Source of the DNA: an uncultured Gammaproteobacteria bacterium
GTDB lineage: Bacteria; Pseudomonadota; Gammaproteobacteria; Poriferisulfidales; GCA-002705445
Reading direction: 5' to 3'
Assembly: GCA_913031205.1 (NCBI GenBank)
Contig: CAJWEM010000006.1
Location: 1 to 57,255 of the forward strand
DNA: 57,255 bases
A model generated the notes under the pieces. That model saw only the letters and a program-made list of their open reading frames with translations. It searched no databases and had not been told where the DNA came from. Positions 20,593-29,823 of this stretch are shown here, one piece after another (positions within the stretch are counted from its first letter, which is position 1; every line of letters starts with the position of its first letter). The translations under genes were made by a program, and so were the position numbers.

Positions 20593-21756
20593 TTGGACAT
20601 ACACGAATACCAAGCAAAAGAAATTTTATCAAACTTTAATGTTCAAACACTTGATGGAAAGTTAGCATTGAAAACTTCCGAGGCAGTTGCTGCTTTTAAT
20701 GAGTTAGAAACTAATGTATGTGTAGTAAAGGCACAAGTTCATTCTGGAGCAAGGGGTAAGGCTGGTGGAATTATTATTTGTAAAAGCGACGAAGAAGTAA
20801 GAACTGCATCTGAAAAGCTTCTTGGAACTTATTTAAAAACGATTCAAACTGGTGAGCAGGGAAAGTTAATAGAAAAACTTTATATTGAATCGGGATGCGA
20901 TATTGATAGAGAAATTTACTTAGCTTATGTAATGGATAGAGCAAAACAAAGAATTGTTATTGTTGCTTCAGCCGAAGGCGGTATGTCAATAGAGGAACTT
21001 GCGGCAGAAAAGCCTGAGGCAATTAAAAAAGTAGAAATTGATCCTGCTGTAGGTCTTACTGGCTTCCAAGCAAGAGAATTGAGTTTTGCGCTTGATTTCC
21101 CGAAAGAAGTTTTAGGTAAAGCTGTCCAGCTATTCATGGGTTGTTATAAGGCAATGGTTGAGCTTGATATGAATATGTTAGAGATTAACCCATTAGTTCT
21201 AACAAAAGACCAAAATCTTGTAGCTTTGGATGCAAAAATGAGTTTTGATGATAATGCTTTGTTTAGACACCCTGAAATAAACGAGTTAAATGACAACAGT
21301 CAAAAAGATAAAAGGGAAGTTGCCGCATCTGAGCATGATCTCAGTTACGTTGGCTTGGACGGAGATATTGGCTGTATGATTAATGGTGCTGGTCTGGCAA
21401 TGGCCACAATGGATATGATTAAATATTGCGGTGGTGAGCCAGCAAACTTTTTAGATATTGGCGGTGGCGCATCTCCTGAAAGAGTTGGAAAAGCTTTCGA
21501 ATTAGTGCTAGCTGACGATAATGTTAAAGCTATGCTTGTAAATGTTTATGCTGGAATAAATAGATGTGATTGGATTGCAGAAGGTTTAGTAAAAATAATT
21601 CCAACAGTTGATTTAAAAATTCCATTGATCGTAAGATTATCAGGTACAAATGTTGAAGAGGGTTTAAAAATAATAAAAGATAGTGGTCTTCCGATTATAT
21701 TGGCAGATACTTTGAAAGACGCTGCAGAAAAAGCAGTTGAAGCAGCAAAAAAATAA
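20593..21756 (+). CDS. mtkA: Malate-CoA ligase beta subunit (SucC-like)
   Basis: 'MDIHEYQAKEILSNFNV' ATP-grasp, 'NPLVLTKDQNLVALDAKM', context between mcl and mtkB; TTG start. Confidence 0.85.
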   Translation: MDIHEYQAKEILSNFNVQTLDGKLALKTSEAVAAFNELETNVCVVKAQVHSGARGKAGGIIICKSDEEVRTASEKLLGTYLKTIQTGEQGKLIEKLYIESGCDIDREIYLAYVMDRAKQRIVIVASAEGGMSIEELAAEKPEAIKKVEIDPAVGLTGFQARELSFALDFPKEVLGKAVQLFMGCYKAMVELDMNMLEINPLVLTKDQNLVALDAKMSFDDNALFRHPEINELNDNSQKDKREVAASEHDLSYVGLDGDIGCMINGAGLAMATMDMIKYCGGEPANFLDIGGGASPERVGKAFELVLADDNVKAMLVNVYAGINRCDWIAEGLVKIIPTVDLKIPLIVRLSGTNVEEGLKIIKDSGLPIILADTLKDAAEKAVEAAKK

Positions 21757-21770
21757 TTTAGGGGATAGAT

Positions 21771-22661
21771 ATGTCAGTTTTATTGAATAAAAATACAAAA
21801 GTTTTAGTGCAAGGAATTACAGGGAGAATTGGAAACTTTCATGCTGAAGAAATGATCGCTTATGGTACAAATGTTGTTGCTGGGGTAACTCCTGGTAAAG
21901 GCGGCACAAAACATCTAGACAGACCAGTTTTTAATACAGTAAAAGAAGCCGTAGATGCTACTGGTGCGGAGGCAACAATAGTATTTGTCCCAGCTGTTGC
22001 TGCAGCTGATGGAATAATGGAAGCAGCAGATGCGGGCATCAAGTATGCTGTATCAATTACTGACGGTATCCCTGCTCACGACATGATGAGAGTTAAAAGA
22101 TATATGTTGAGATATAAGAAAGAAGAAAAAATGATTTTAACTGGTCCAAACTGCGCAGGTACAATTACTCCAGGTGAAGCAATGATTGGAATTATGCCTG
22201 GTCATATTTACACTTCAGGGGATGTAGGTGTAATAGGTAGATCAGGTACCTTAGGATACGAAGCAGCGTCACAAATGAAAGCGGAAGGAATTGGAATTTC
22301 AACAAGTGTTGGAATTGGTGGTGATCCTATTAACGGAAGTTCTCATAAAGATATACTTGAGCTTTTTAATGAAGATGAAAAAACAAAAGCTGTAATGTTA
22401 ATTGGTGAGATTGGTGGCCCACAAGAAGCGGAGGCCGCAGAATATGTAAAAAGTAATATGAAAAAACCAGTAGTTGCATATATAGCTGGTCTAACAGCAC
22501 CTAAAGGAAGAAGAATGGGTCATGCTGGTGCAATAGTTTCTGGTAAAGGTGAAAGTGCTGCAGAAAAAGTTGAAATGCTTAAAGAAGCAGGTATTCATAT
22601 TATTCCCAATCCATCAGAAATGGGAAGTAAAATGAAAGAAGTAATTGAAAAACATTTATAA
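21771..22661 (+). CDS. mtkB: Malate-CoA ligase alpha subunit (SucD-like)
   Basis: '[35 protein letters not shown]', '[23 protein letters not shown]', 'GHAGAIVSG'. Confidence 0.88.
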   Translation: MSVLLNKNTKVLVQGITGRIGNFHAEEMIAYGTNVVAGVTPGKGGTKHLDRPVFNTVKEAVDATGAEATIVFVPAVAAADGIMEAADAGIKYAVSITDGIPAHDMMRVKRYMLRYKKEEKMILTGPNCAGTITPGEAMIGIMPGHIYTSGDVGVIGRSGTLGYEAASQMKAEGIGISTSVGIGGDPINGSSHKDILELFNEDEKTKAVMLIGEIGGPQEAEAAEYVKSNMKKPVVAYIAGLTAPKGRRMGHAGAIVSGKGESAAEKVEMLKEAGIHIIPNPSEMGSKMKEVIEKHL

Positions 22662-22678
22662 ATTATTGGGGTGAAAAA

Positions 22679-23650
22679 ATGAGTAAACCAAAAGTATTAG
22701 TAACAAGAAAATGGCCTGCTGAAGTTGAAGCAGAATTAAAAGAAAAATATGATGTAACTCTTAATGAAAAAGATATCGCTTTAACCATTCCAGAATTACA
22801 AGAAGCATTTCAAAACTATGATTGTGTTTGCCCTACTGTTACCGACCCCATAAATGAAGAAGTATTATCTGTATCAAATAAAAAAGCGAAAATCATAGCA
22901 AGCTTTGGAGTTGGGTTTAATCACATAGATCTAGACGCTGCAAAAAAAGAGAATTTAGTTGTTACAAATACTCCAGAAGTTCTTACTGATTGTACTGCCG
23001 ATATTGCTATGGCTTTACTTCTCAGTGTCGCAAGACGAACTGGTGAAGGTGAAAGAGAATTAAGAGCTGGTAAATGGGCTGGTTGGAGACCTACTCATCT
23101 CCGAGGAACCCAAGTAACAGGAAAAACTTTAGGATGTATCGGTTTTGGAAGAATTGCTCAAGCAACTGCTGATCGCGCTCATTTTGGATTTGGGATGAAA
23201 ATTATATTTTCTGACCCATATATGCCATCCGACGAAGTGATAAAAAAATATAATGCAACTCCTTGTAGCAGTGTTGAAGAAGTTTTGGAAAAAGCAGATT
23301 TTGTTTCCATTCATTGCCCTGGCGGCGAAAGCACTTATCATTTAATGAATAAAGAAAGAATTGGGCTTATGAAAAAAGGAGCATATTTAATTAACTCTGC
23401 AAGAGGCGATGTAATTGATAACGATGCTCTAATTGATGCTTTAAAAAATAATAAAATAGCAGGGGCTGGGCTAGATGTGTTTGAAGGTGAGCCAGAGCTT
23501 AATCCTGGATTTTTAGATTGCGAAAATGCTGTTCTTCTTCCTCATTTAGGAAGTGCGTCAATTGAGACAAGGATTGCAATGGGGATGCGTGTTCTTGAAA
23601 ACATGGAAGCATATTATAATGATAAAGAACCAGGAGACAGGGTAGTCTAA
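22679..23650 (+). CDS. D-2-hydroxyacid dehydrogenase, likely hydroxypyruvate/glyoxylate reductase
   Basis: 'FGVGFNHIDLDAAKKENLVVTNTPEVLTDCTADIAMALLL', 'GKTLGCIGFGRIAQATADRA'; serine-cycle context. Confidence 0.87.
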   Translation: MSKPKVLVTRKWPAEVEAELKEKYDVTLNEKDIALTIPELQEAFQNYDCVCPTVTDPINEEVLSVSNKKAKIIASFGVGFNHIDLDAAKKENLVVTNTPEVLTDCTADIAMALLLSVARRTGEGERELRAGKWAGWRPTHLRGTQVTGKTLGCIGFGRIAQATADRAHFGFGMKIIFSDPYMPSDEVIKKYNATPCSSVEEVLEKADFVSIHCPGGESTYHLMNKERIGLMKKGAYLINSARGDVIDNDALIDALKNNKIAGAGLDVFEGEPELNPGFLDCENAVLLPHLGSASIETRIAMGMRVLENMEAYYNDKEPGDRVV

Positions 23651-23672
23651 AGACAGTTTAATTCGCCCTAAT

Positions 23673-24338
23673 TTAGTTTCGAGAAAGTATTTCGTCTTCT
23701 ACTTCTTTTAATTTCACTATAAGATCGTTAGCCTCTAATTGTCTCTCAATTTCTGATTTTAGTTTCATTATTTTTTCCTGTTCATTAACTAAATCAGAAC
23801 TATATCTTCCTATACTAGTGCTATTATTTTTTTTATCTTTAACAAGCTGAAAGTAGAATTTTTTTGTATCCTCTCTTGAATGGAAAGCTGTCATCATAGC
23901 GAGATAAGCAGACCCTAAACGAAAATCATATGCTTTATAATCTCTGAGGTCTTTAACGAGAGGTCTATTTTCCTTAATAATTTCTTTAAAAGTTTCCTTG
24001 AAACTAAGAAGAGAATTTCTAATCTCATCACTAACTTGGTATTCTTTTATTAACTCATCAATTACATCAGTTATTCTAATTCTAATATCGTCATATTTAA
24101 GCAGTGCTTTGAGTAGATTTCTATCCATTTCTTTTTTCTCTTGAAACTTAAATTTTCCAGTTTCTTCTAAATTTGCTTCGAGTAATAGTTTTACTTTTTT
24201 TAGATCAGTAATTGATAGATTCTTAGTATTATATAAATGTTTAGATACGTAATTTGAATCTATTACCGGATGAGGTTCGTCGTTCCCAGAAAAAGAAATA
24301 GGAGTAAATAAAAGTAGTGTAAGAATAAAATATTTCAT
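23673..24338 (-). CDS. Hypothetical secreted helical protein
   Basis: ORF with signal peptide (MKYFILTLLLFTPISFSG) and charged coiled-coil-like body; no family recognised. Confidence 0.7.
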   Translation of the reverse strand: MKYFILTLLLFTPISFSGNDEPHPVIDSNYVSKHLYNTKNLSITDLKKVKLLLEANLEETGKFKFQEKKEMDRNLLKALLKYDDIRIRITDVIDELIKEYQVSDEIRNSLLSFKETFKEIIKENRPLVKDLRDYKAYDFRLGSAYLAMMTAFHSREDTKKFYFQLVKDKKNNSTSIGRYSSDLVNEQEKIMKLKSEIERQLEANDLIVKLKEVEDEILSRN

Positions 24339-24344
24339 AAATTT

Positions 24345-25793
24345 TCAATTTGTTATTTTTTCAGAATTAATAACTATTAGTTTATCATACATTAAATCAG
24401 AAAAAGTGTAATCAATTCCGCCGACTGATTCACCTGAATGCTTTATTCCACCGAAAGGCATCCAGTCAACTCTAAATGCAGTTTGTTCATTGATAAATAC
24501 ACTTTTTGCATCAAGTTTTTCGAAACTCTCCATTGCAGTATCTAAATTATTAGTAAAAATAGATGATTGAAATGCAAATAAATTGTGATTTGCTTTTTCT
24601 ATAGCATCATCTATATTTTTATATCCGTATACACATAAAACTGGACCAAAGATCTCTACTTTATTAATTTCGGAGCTTTGTTTTGGATTTTTGATAACCG
24701 TACATTCATAGGTTGATTTAGAGATTGCTTTACCCCCGCAAACTAATTCAGCTCCATTTTTTATAGAGTTTTTAACAAGACTATCAACTCTTTTTAGTTC
24801 ATTTGGTCTTATCAATGGGCCGACATCTGTATCTCTTTTCAAGGGATCACCAACTTTAACCTTTTGTAACGAAGCTTTAATTTGTACAATGAATTCATCA
24901 AGTATATCTTTATGAACGATTACTTTTTGAATAGAAACACAAACTTGTCCAGCATGGTAAAAAGCTCCTCTTACAATCATAGGTAATATTTTTTTTATAT
25001 TCGTGCCTTTATCTATAATAACTGAAGCGATTCCTCCGTGTTCTAAAGCACATCCTGTTCCTGGAGAAACCATAGACTTTAATTTCCATCCAACCTTAGA
25101 GCTTCCGATAAATGAGAAGAATGAGATTCTTTCATCTTTAAGAAAAGACTGTGTTACAGAGTGGTCATTTACATTTATCATTTGGCAGAATCCATTCGGT
25201 AAACCAGCATCTAATAATAAATTTATAAACTCAAAACATGTTGCAGGGGTATCCAAAGCTGGCTTTATAATTATTGGACATCCTGCAGCTATTGCTGGTC
25301 CAACCTGATGAATAATTAAGTTTAGGGGGTGATTGAAAGCGCTTACAGCAAAAACTGGTCCTACTGGAAATTTTTTTGTAAAAGCCATTTTTTTCATAGA
25401 AGCGTCATTTAATCCCATAGGAATCTCAATTCCATGACATTTCTTAAGAGAATCAATACAAAGCTCTAGACCACTTATTGCTCTTTGAACTTCAACCTTT
25501 GAATCTTTTAAAGGCTTTCCTCCCTCTAAAGCAATCAGCTTTGAAAAATGATTTGACTTTTTTGTAAGTAAATTTCCTGCTTTTTTTAGAATTTTTATTC
25601 TATCTTTTTTTTCTATATATAGTGATTTATTTTTAAAAAAATTGTAAGAAACTTCCAAAATTTTATTAACATCACCTTTTTTTATACATTCAATTTTTGC
25701 AATCTTCTTTTGATTCCATGGAGAATATAAATCTACTTTAACTGGGTTTTTAATTAAAACAGGAGATATATTTTTTATTACCTTATTTATCAT
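24345..25793 (-). CDS. NAD(P)-dependent aldehyde dehydrogenase family protein
   Basis: 'VGPVFAVSAFNHPLNLIIHQVGPAIAAGCPIIIKPA', 'EHGGIASVI', catalytic Cys 'YHAGQVCVSIQKV'. Confidence 0.92.
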   Translation of the reverse strand: MINKVIKNISPVLIKNPVKVDLYSPWNQKKIAKIECIKKGDVNKILEVSYNFFKNKSLYIEKKDRIKILKKAGNLLTKKSNHFSKLIALEGGKPLKDSKVEVQRAISGLELCIDSLKKCHGIEIPMGLNDASMKKMAFTKKFPVGPVFAVSAFNHPLNLIIHQVGPAIAAGCPIIIKPALDTPATCFEFINLLLDAGLPNGFCQMINVNDHSVTQSFLKDERISFFSFIGSSKVGWKLKSMVSPGTGCALEHGGIASVIIDKGTNIKKILPMIVRGAFYHAGQVCVSIQKVIVHKDILDEFIVQIKASLQKVKVGDPLKRDTDVGPLIRPNELKRVDSLVKNSIKNGAELVCGGKAISKSTYECTVIKNPKQSSEINKVEIFGPVLCVYGYKNIDDAIEKANHNLFAFQSSIFTNNLDTAMESFEKLDAKSVFINEQTAFRVDWMPFGGIKHSGESVGGIDYTFSDLMYDKLIVINSEKITN

Positions 25794-27441
25794 AATTATC
25801 TTCTAAGGAGCTTAAAAAACTAGTAAGTTTCTCATTTTCAGAATAGTCAATAGGAATAACAAATAATGTAGGTCCATTTAATTCTTCTGTTTGTTTTAAT
25901 TTGTCTTGAATTTTTGAGCTATCATCCTCAAATATATAATTCCACTCAAATGAATTTGCTAATTTTTCCCAATTTGGATTATCAAAATCTAAATCCGTTG
26001 ATTCGCCAAATTGGACTTGTTGTTTCCATTTAATAAGGCCATAAGACTTATCTTCCCAAATAATGATAATAATATTTGAGTTTAGCCGTTTCGCAGTTTC
26101 CATTTCTTGAACATTCATTAAAAAACCGGCATCCCCGCTGATTGCAAAGACTTTTTTCTCTTTACTTATCAGTGATGCTGAAATTGCGGCTGGTAAGGCA
26201 TATCCCATTGAACAAAAGCCATTCGGGATAATGCATGTATTTGGCTCATAACATTTAAAATCTCTGGCTATCCACATTTTGTGTGCCCCTACATCAGAAA
26301 TTAAAAGGTCTTTTTTACCTAAGTACTCTCTGAGATCATATAAAAATTTTTGAGGCTTTATCAAGCCAACTTGCTTATTATTTTTATACTTTTCACCATC
26401 ATCATCTATATCTTTCCTAATTTTTTGAACATATTTGAAGTCAAAATCTGGAATACTTTCTTTATCTATCATGTTATTCAATGTTGAAAGTGAATGAGCT
26501 AAATCACCGACAACCTCTACTTCCGGAATATAATATTCATCAATTTCCGCAGCCTCGAAATCAATGTGTATTATCTTCGCTTCAGAATTTCTACTCCAAA
26601 GTTTTGGATGATACTCGACCATGTCATATCCCAAAGTAATTACAAGATCAGAATTATTTATAGCAATATCTCCAAAATCGACTGCTCCGAGACCAACTGT
26701 TGATAAAAAGTATTCTGCTTCACAATCAACTGCTCCTTTGCCCATAAAGGTTGTTACGACGGGTATATTTGTTCTTTCACAAAATTCTCTTAATTGCCTA
26801 GAGGCTCTTTTCCTAATTGCCCCATTCCCCGCGATTAGAATTGGTGATTTTGATTTTTTTAGCAGATCATATGCTTTATATACAATGGTATCCTCTGCAA
26901 TAGACCGTCTAAATGGAAAAGATTCTAATGGTTGAGAATTAACTTCTAATTTTGCAATATCCTCAGGCAACTCAATGTGGACCGCCCCCGGTTTTTCAAG
27001 AGTAGCAAGCCTTACTGCTTTTCTTATAATTTCTGGGATTGTTGAGGGGTTTCTTACAGAAGTAGTCCATTTTGTAACAGATTTAAACATATCACAAACA
27101 TCCATAATTTGGTGAGATTCTTTATGAAGTCTATCGGATGCCCCTTGACCGGTTATTACGAGAATTGGGGAGTGATCCATATTTGCATCTGCAACTCCTG
27201 TAAGTAAATTTGTTGCACCAGGGCCCAAAGTGCTTAAACAACATGAAAGTTTTCCAGTAAGCTTGCCGTAGGACTCCGCCATAAATGCTGCACCCTGCTC
27301 GTGTCTAGTAAGAATAAATTCAATTTTTTTTGATTTGTGAAGTGACATCAAAAAGTCAGCATTCTCTTCACCAGGAACGCCAAAGATGTACTCTATTCCT
27401 TCGTTCTCAAGGCATTTTATAAAAAGATCGGAAGTCTTCAT
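25783..27441 (-). CDS. Acetolactate synthase-like TPP-dependent enzyme
   Basis: 'MKTSDLFIKCLENEGIEYIFGVPGEENADFLMSL', 'TRHEQGAAFMAESYGKLTGK', TPP motif 'ISGDAGFLMNVQEMETA'; start chosen at internal Met, not the 27516 extension. Confidence 0.9.
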   Translation of the reverse strand: MKTSDLFIKCLENEGIEYIFGVPGEENADFLMSLHKSKKIEFILTRHEQGAAFMAESYGKLTGKLSCCLSTLGPGATNLLTGVADANMDHSPILVITGQGASDRLHKESHQIMDVCDMFKSVTKWTTSVRNPSTIPEIIRKAVRLATLEKPGAVHIELPEDIAKLEVNSQPLESFPFRRSIAEDTIVYKAYDLLKKSKSPILIAGNGAIRKRASRQLREFCERTNIPVVTTFMGKGAVDCEAEYFLSTVGLGAVDFGDIAINNSDLVITLGYDMVEYHPKLWSRNSEAKIIHIDFEAAEIDEYYIPEVEVVGDLAHSLSTLNNMIDKESIPDFDFKYVQKIRKDIDDDGEKYKNNKQVGLIKPQKFLYDLREYLGKKDLLISDVGAHKMWIARDFKCYEPNTCIIPNGFCSMGYALPAAISASLISKEKKVFAISGDAGFLMNVQEMETAKRLNSNIIIIIWEDKSYGLIKWKQQVQFGESTDLDFDNPNWEKLANSFEWNYIFEDDSSKIQDKLKQTEELNGPTLFVIPIDYSENEKLTSFLSSLEDNYDK

Positions 27442-27484
27442 ATACGTCCATAATATAAGATTTAATATATAGTATAATAGAAGT

Positions 27485-27613
27485 ATGAATAATATAAATA
27501 AAAAAAATTCAATCATATATTTAATTATGATTACAGTATTATTTGTATCATCTTGCGATCAAAATGTTGGTAAACGAATTATTGAAAAATCGGAAAAAGT
27601 CAAAGAAAAATGA
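27485..27613 (+). CDS. Small putative lipoprotein (42 aa)
   Basis: MNNINKKNSIIYLIMITVLFVSSCDQNVGKRIIEKSEKVKEK; lipobox-like LFVSSC; stop overlaps next ATG (ATGA). Confidence 0.55.
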   Translation: MNNINKKNSIIYLIMITVLFVSSCDQNVGKRIIEKSEKVKEK

Positions 27614-28596
27614 ATCAAGTGAATTTGAAAAATTTTGGACGGGGATTATTTAATGAAGATTTTAAAATTGATGAGATCAAGGGTGATGCTAGTAACAGAA
27701 GATATTATAGACTGTCTTCAAATAAAAAGAGTTTTATATTAATGGACAGCTCGCGTGAGAATCGTAATTTCACGAATTTTTTAAAATTTTCTAGTATTTT
27801 TGAAAAACATAAGATAAATATACCTAAAATACTTAAAAGAAACATGAAAAAAAATCTACTAATTATTGAAGATTTCGGTGATAATTTAATTTATAAAAAA
27901 TGTAACCCAAAAAATTTTAACCAAATATATGAAAAATCAGTTCAAAACATATGTGATATTCAAAAAATAGCAGAAAGAAATATTTATCTATATAAAAAAG
28001 AAAAATATTTGTCTGAAAGTTCGCTTTTCTTAGAATGGGTTCTTATTAAATTTCTTGATATAAAAATTCCAAGTAAAGATAAAAATAGAATAATGAAAGA
28101 AATGAAAACCATTGTTAATAATATTGACCATAAAAATTATAAATTGGTACATAGAGATTATCACTCTAAAAATATTTTTTATAAAAATGGGAAAATTGTA
28201 GTAATTGATTATCAAGATGCAGTTCTTGGATCTCCACTTTATGATCTTGTTTCTTTATTGAACGATTGTTACAGAGATATAAACTATAAACAAAAAATCA
28301 GGCTTAAAAATTTATTTTTAGAAAAATTTAATTCTCAATCGATAAAAAAGTTATCTAGTGATGAACTTTTACATAATTTTGATATTCTATCAATTCAACG
28401 ACACATGAAAGCTTCTGGAATTTTCTGTAGATTAAGTAAAAAAAATTCACGTCATGGTTATTTAAAATATTTAAAAAGAACCTTTGATTACATCATTAAT
28501 GCATCATCAAATTACACAAACCTAAAAACAATAAACTTTTACGCAAAAGAGGCGAAAAATCAATTTAATGAAAGCAATAATTTTAGCAGCAGGTAA
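27610..28596 (+). CDS. amgK: Aminoglycoside phosphotransferase-family sugar kinase, AmgK-like
   Basis: 'KLVHRDYHSKNIFYKNGKIVVIDYQDAVLGSPLYDLVSLL'; overlaps murU-like gene. Confidence 0.82.
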   Translation: MNQVNLKNFGRGLFNEDFKIDEIKGDASNRRYYRLSSNKKSFILMDSSRENRNFTNFLKFSSIFEKHKINIPKILKRNMKKNLLIIEDFGDNLIYKKCNPKNFNQIYEKSVQNICDIQKIAERNIYLYKKEKYLSESSLFLEWVLIKFLDIKIPSKDKNRIMKEMKTIVNNIDHKNYKLVHRDYHSKNIFYKNGKIVVIDYQDAVLGSPLYDLVSLLNDCYRDINYKQKIRLKNLFLEKFNSQSIKKLSSDELLHNFDILSIQRHMKASGIFCRLSKKNSRHGYLKYLKRTFDYIINASSNYTNLKTINFYAKEAKNQFNESNNFSSR

Positions 28597-29233
28597 AGGA
28601 AAACGTTTTGGTGATATTACAAAAAAGACACCAAAGCCCCTAATTAAACTCGGTAAGTTGTCTCTTATCGAACATAATATAATGTTACTAAAAAAATATG
28701 GATATAATGATATTGTAATTAACGTTTCCCACCTTCGCGATCTAATTATTGATTATCTTGGCGATGGAAGTAAATATGATATAAAAATAGAGTACTCAAT
28801 TGAAGATCCAGAACCTTATGAAACTGGAGGTGGAATAAAATATGCTTTGAATCTTCTAGGAGATAAGCCTTTCTTGGTAATTAACTCAGATATATATACA
28901 GATTTTAATTTATCAAATTTTGAATTAAATAAAAATGATCTTGCTTCCTTGGTTATGGTGAGAAATCCTAATCATAATGCTAAAGGAGACTTTTCTATTT
29001 TCAAAGGAAGAGTAATTGTTAAAGAAAAGAACGAACTTACGTATTCAGGAATTTCAATTTTAAATCCTAAAATATTTGAAAATTTCAATGATCGTAAATT
29101 TAAGTTAATTGATGTTTTTTTGGAACAGATAAAAAAGGATAACGTCACCGGCCAAATTCATAATGGCACTTGGATTGATATCGGCACTCCTGACAGATTA
29201 AAAATTGCTGAAGAATTATTTGTTAATAATTAG
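28568..29233 (+). CDS. murU: Nucleotidyltransferase, MurU-like (N-acetylmuramate-1-P uridylyltransferase)
   Basis: 'MKAIILAAGKGKRFGDITKKTPKPLIKLGKLSLIEHNI', 'INSDIYTDF'. Confidence 0.85.
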   Translation: MKAIILAAGKGKRFGDITKKTPKPLIKLGKLSLIEHNIMLLKKYGYNDIVINVSHLRDLIIDYLGDGSKYDIKIEYSIEDPEPYETGGGIKYALNLLGDKPFLVINSDIYTDFNLSNFELNKNDLASLVMVRNPNHNAKGDFSIFKGRVIVKEKNELTYSGISILNPKIFENFNDRKFKLIDVFLEQIKKDNVTGQIHNGTWIDIGTPDRLKIAEELFVNN

Positions 29234-29821
29234 TTGCCAAAATTTATCTTTCTCTATTAAATTAAGCGCTGATTTAAGAAGAGATTTTCCAGGATCCTTT
29301 TTATACCATGTCGAAAGCCCTGATGGATGGGGCAAACATATTAGATTGAAATCATTATGTTTGTTTTTATATTTAATTTGCTTTCCAACAACATCATTAA
29401 GTTTTTCAAAATGTATAAACTGAGATATAGCAAGTTTTCCAACTGGAATTATTAATTTAGGTTTTAAAGTTTTAATTTCAAAATCTAACCATTTAGAACA
29501 TTTTTTTATTTCAATTTTGGTAGGCACTCTATCCCCTGTGCCTGAACTATTTTTTCCTGGATAACATCTGCATACTGCGGACATATAAACTTTTTTTCTA
29601 AATTCCTCCTCATTTACACCGATAGATGAAAACCACTTAAACATATTTTTTCCGGCAGTCCATGCAAAAGGTCTTTGAAGATCACCCTCTCTAATGCCAG
29701 GAGCTTGCCCAATTAAGATGATTTTTGATTTAATTGGGTTTCCAACGATTGGAGTGCCTATCATGTCACCACAGTTATTACACTTTAATAGATCTTTTTG
29801 GTGTTTTAGAATTTTATCCAA
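29216..29821 (-). CDS. Uracil-DNA glycosylase superfamily protein
   Basis: 'ILIGQAPGIREGDLQRPFAWTAGKNMFKWF', 'LPHPSGLSTWY'. Confidence 0.85.
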   Translation of the reverse strand: MDKILKHQKDLLKCNNCGDMIGTPIVGNPIKSKIILIGQAPGIREGDLQRPFAWTAGKNMFKWFSSIGVNEEEFRKKVYMSAVCRCYPGKNSSGTGDRVPTKIEIKKCSKWLDFEIKTLKPKLIIPVGKLAISQFIHFEKLNDVVGKQIKYKNKHNDFNLICLPHPSGLSTWYKKDPGKSLLKSALNLIEKDKFWQLIINK

Positions 29822-29823
29822 AC

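Noticed and set aside
25783-27441. TPP enzyme as glyoxylate carboligase, attractive beside glyoxylate metabolism
   Set aside because: It keeps the usual catalytic Glu (RHEQGAAFMAESYGKLTGK), whereas Gcl has Val there
27442-27516. N-terminal hydrophobic extension of the TPP enzyme ORF
   Set aside because: Canonical start MKTSDLFIKCLENEGIEYIFGVPGE is internal; the extension overlaps the divergent small lipoprotein ORF
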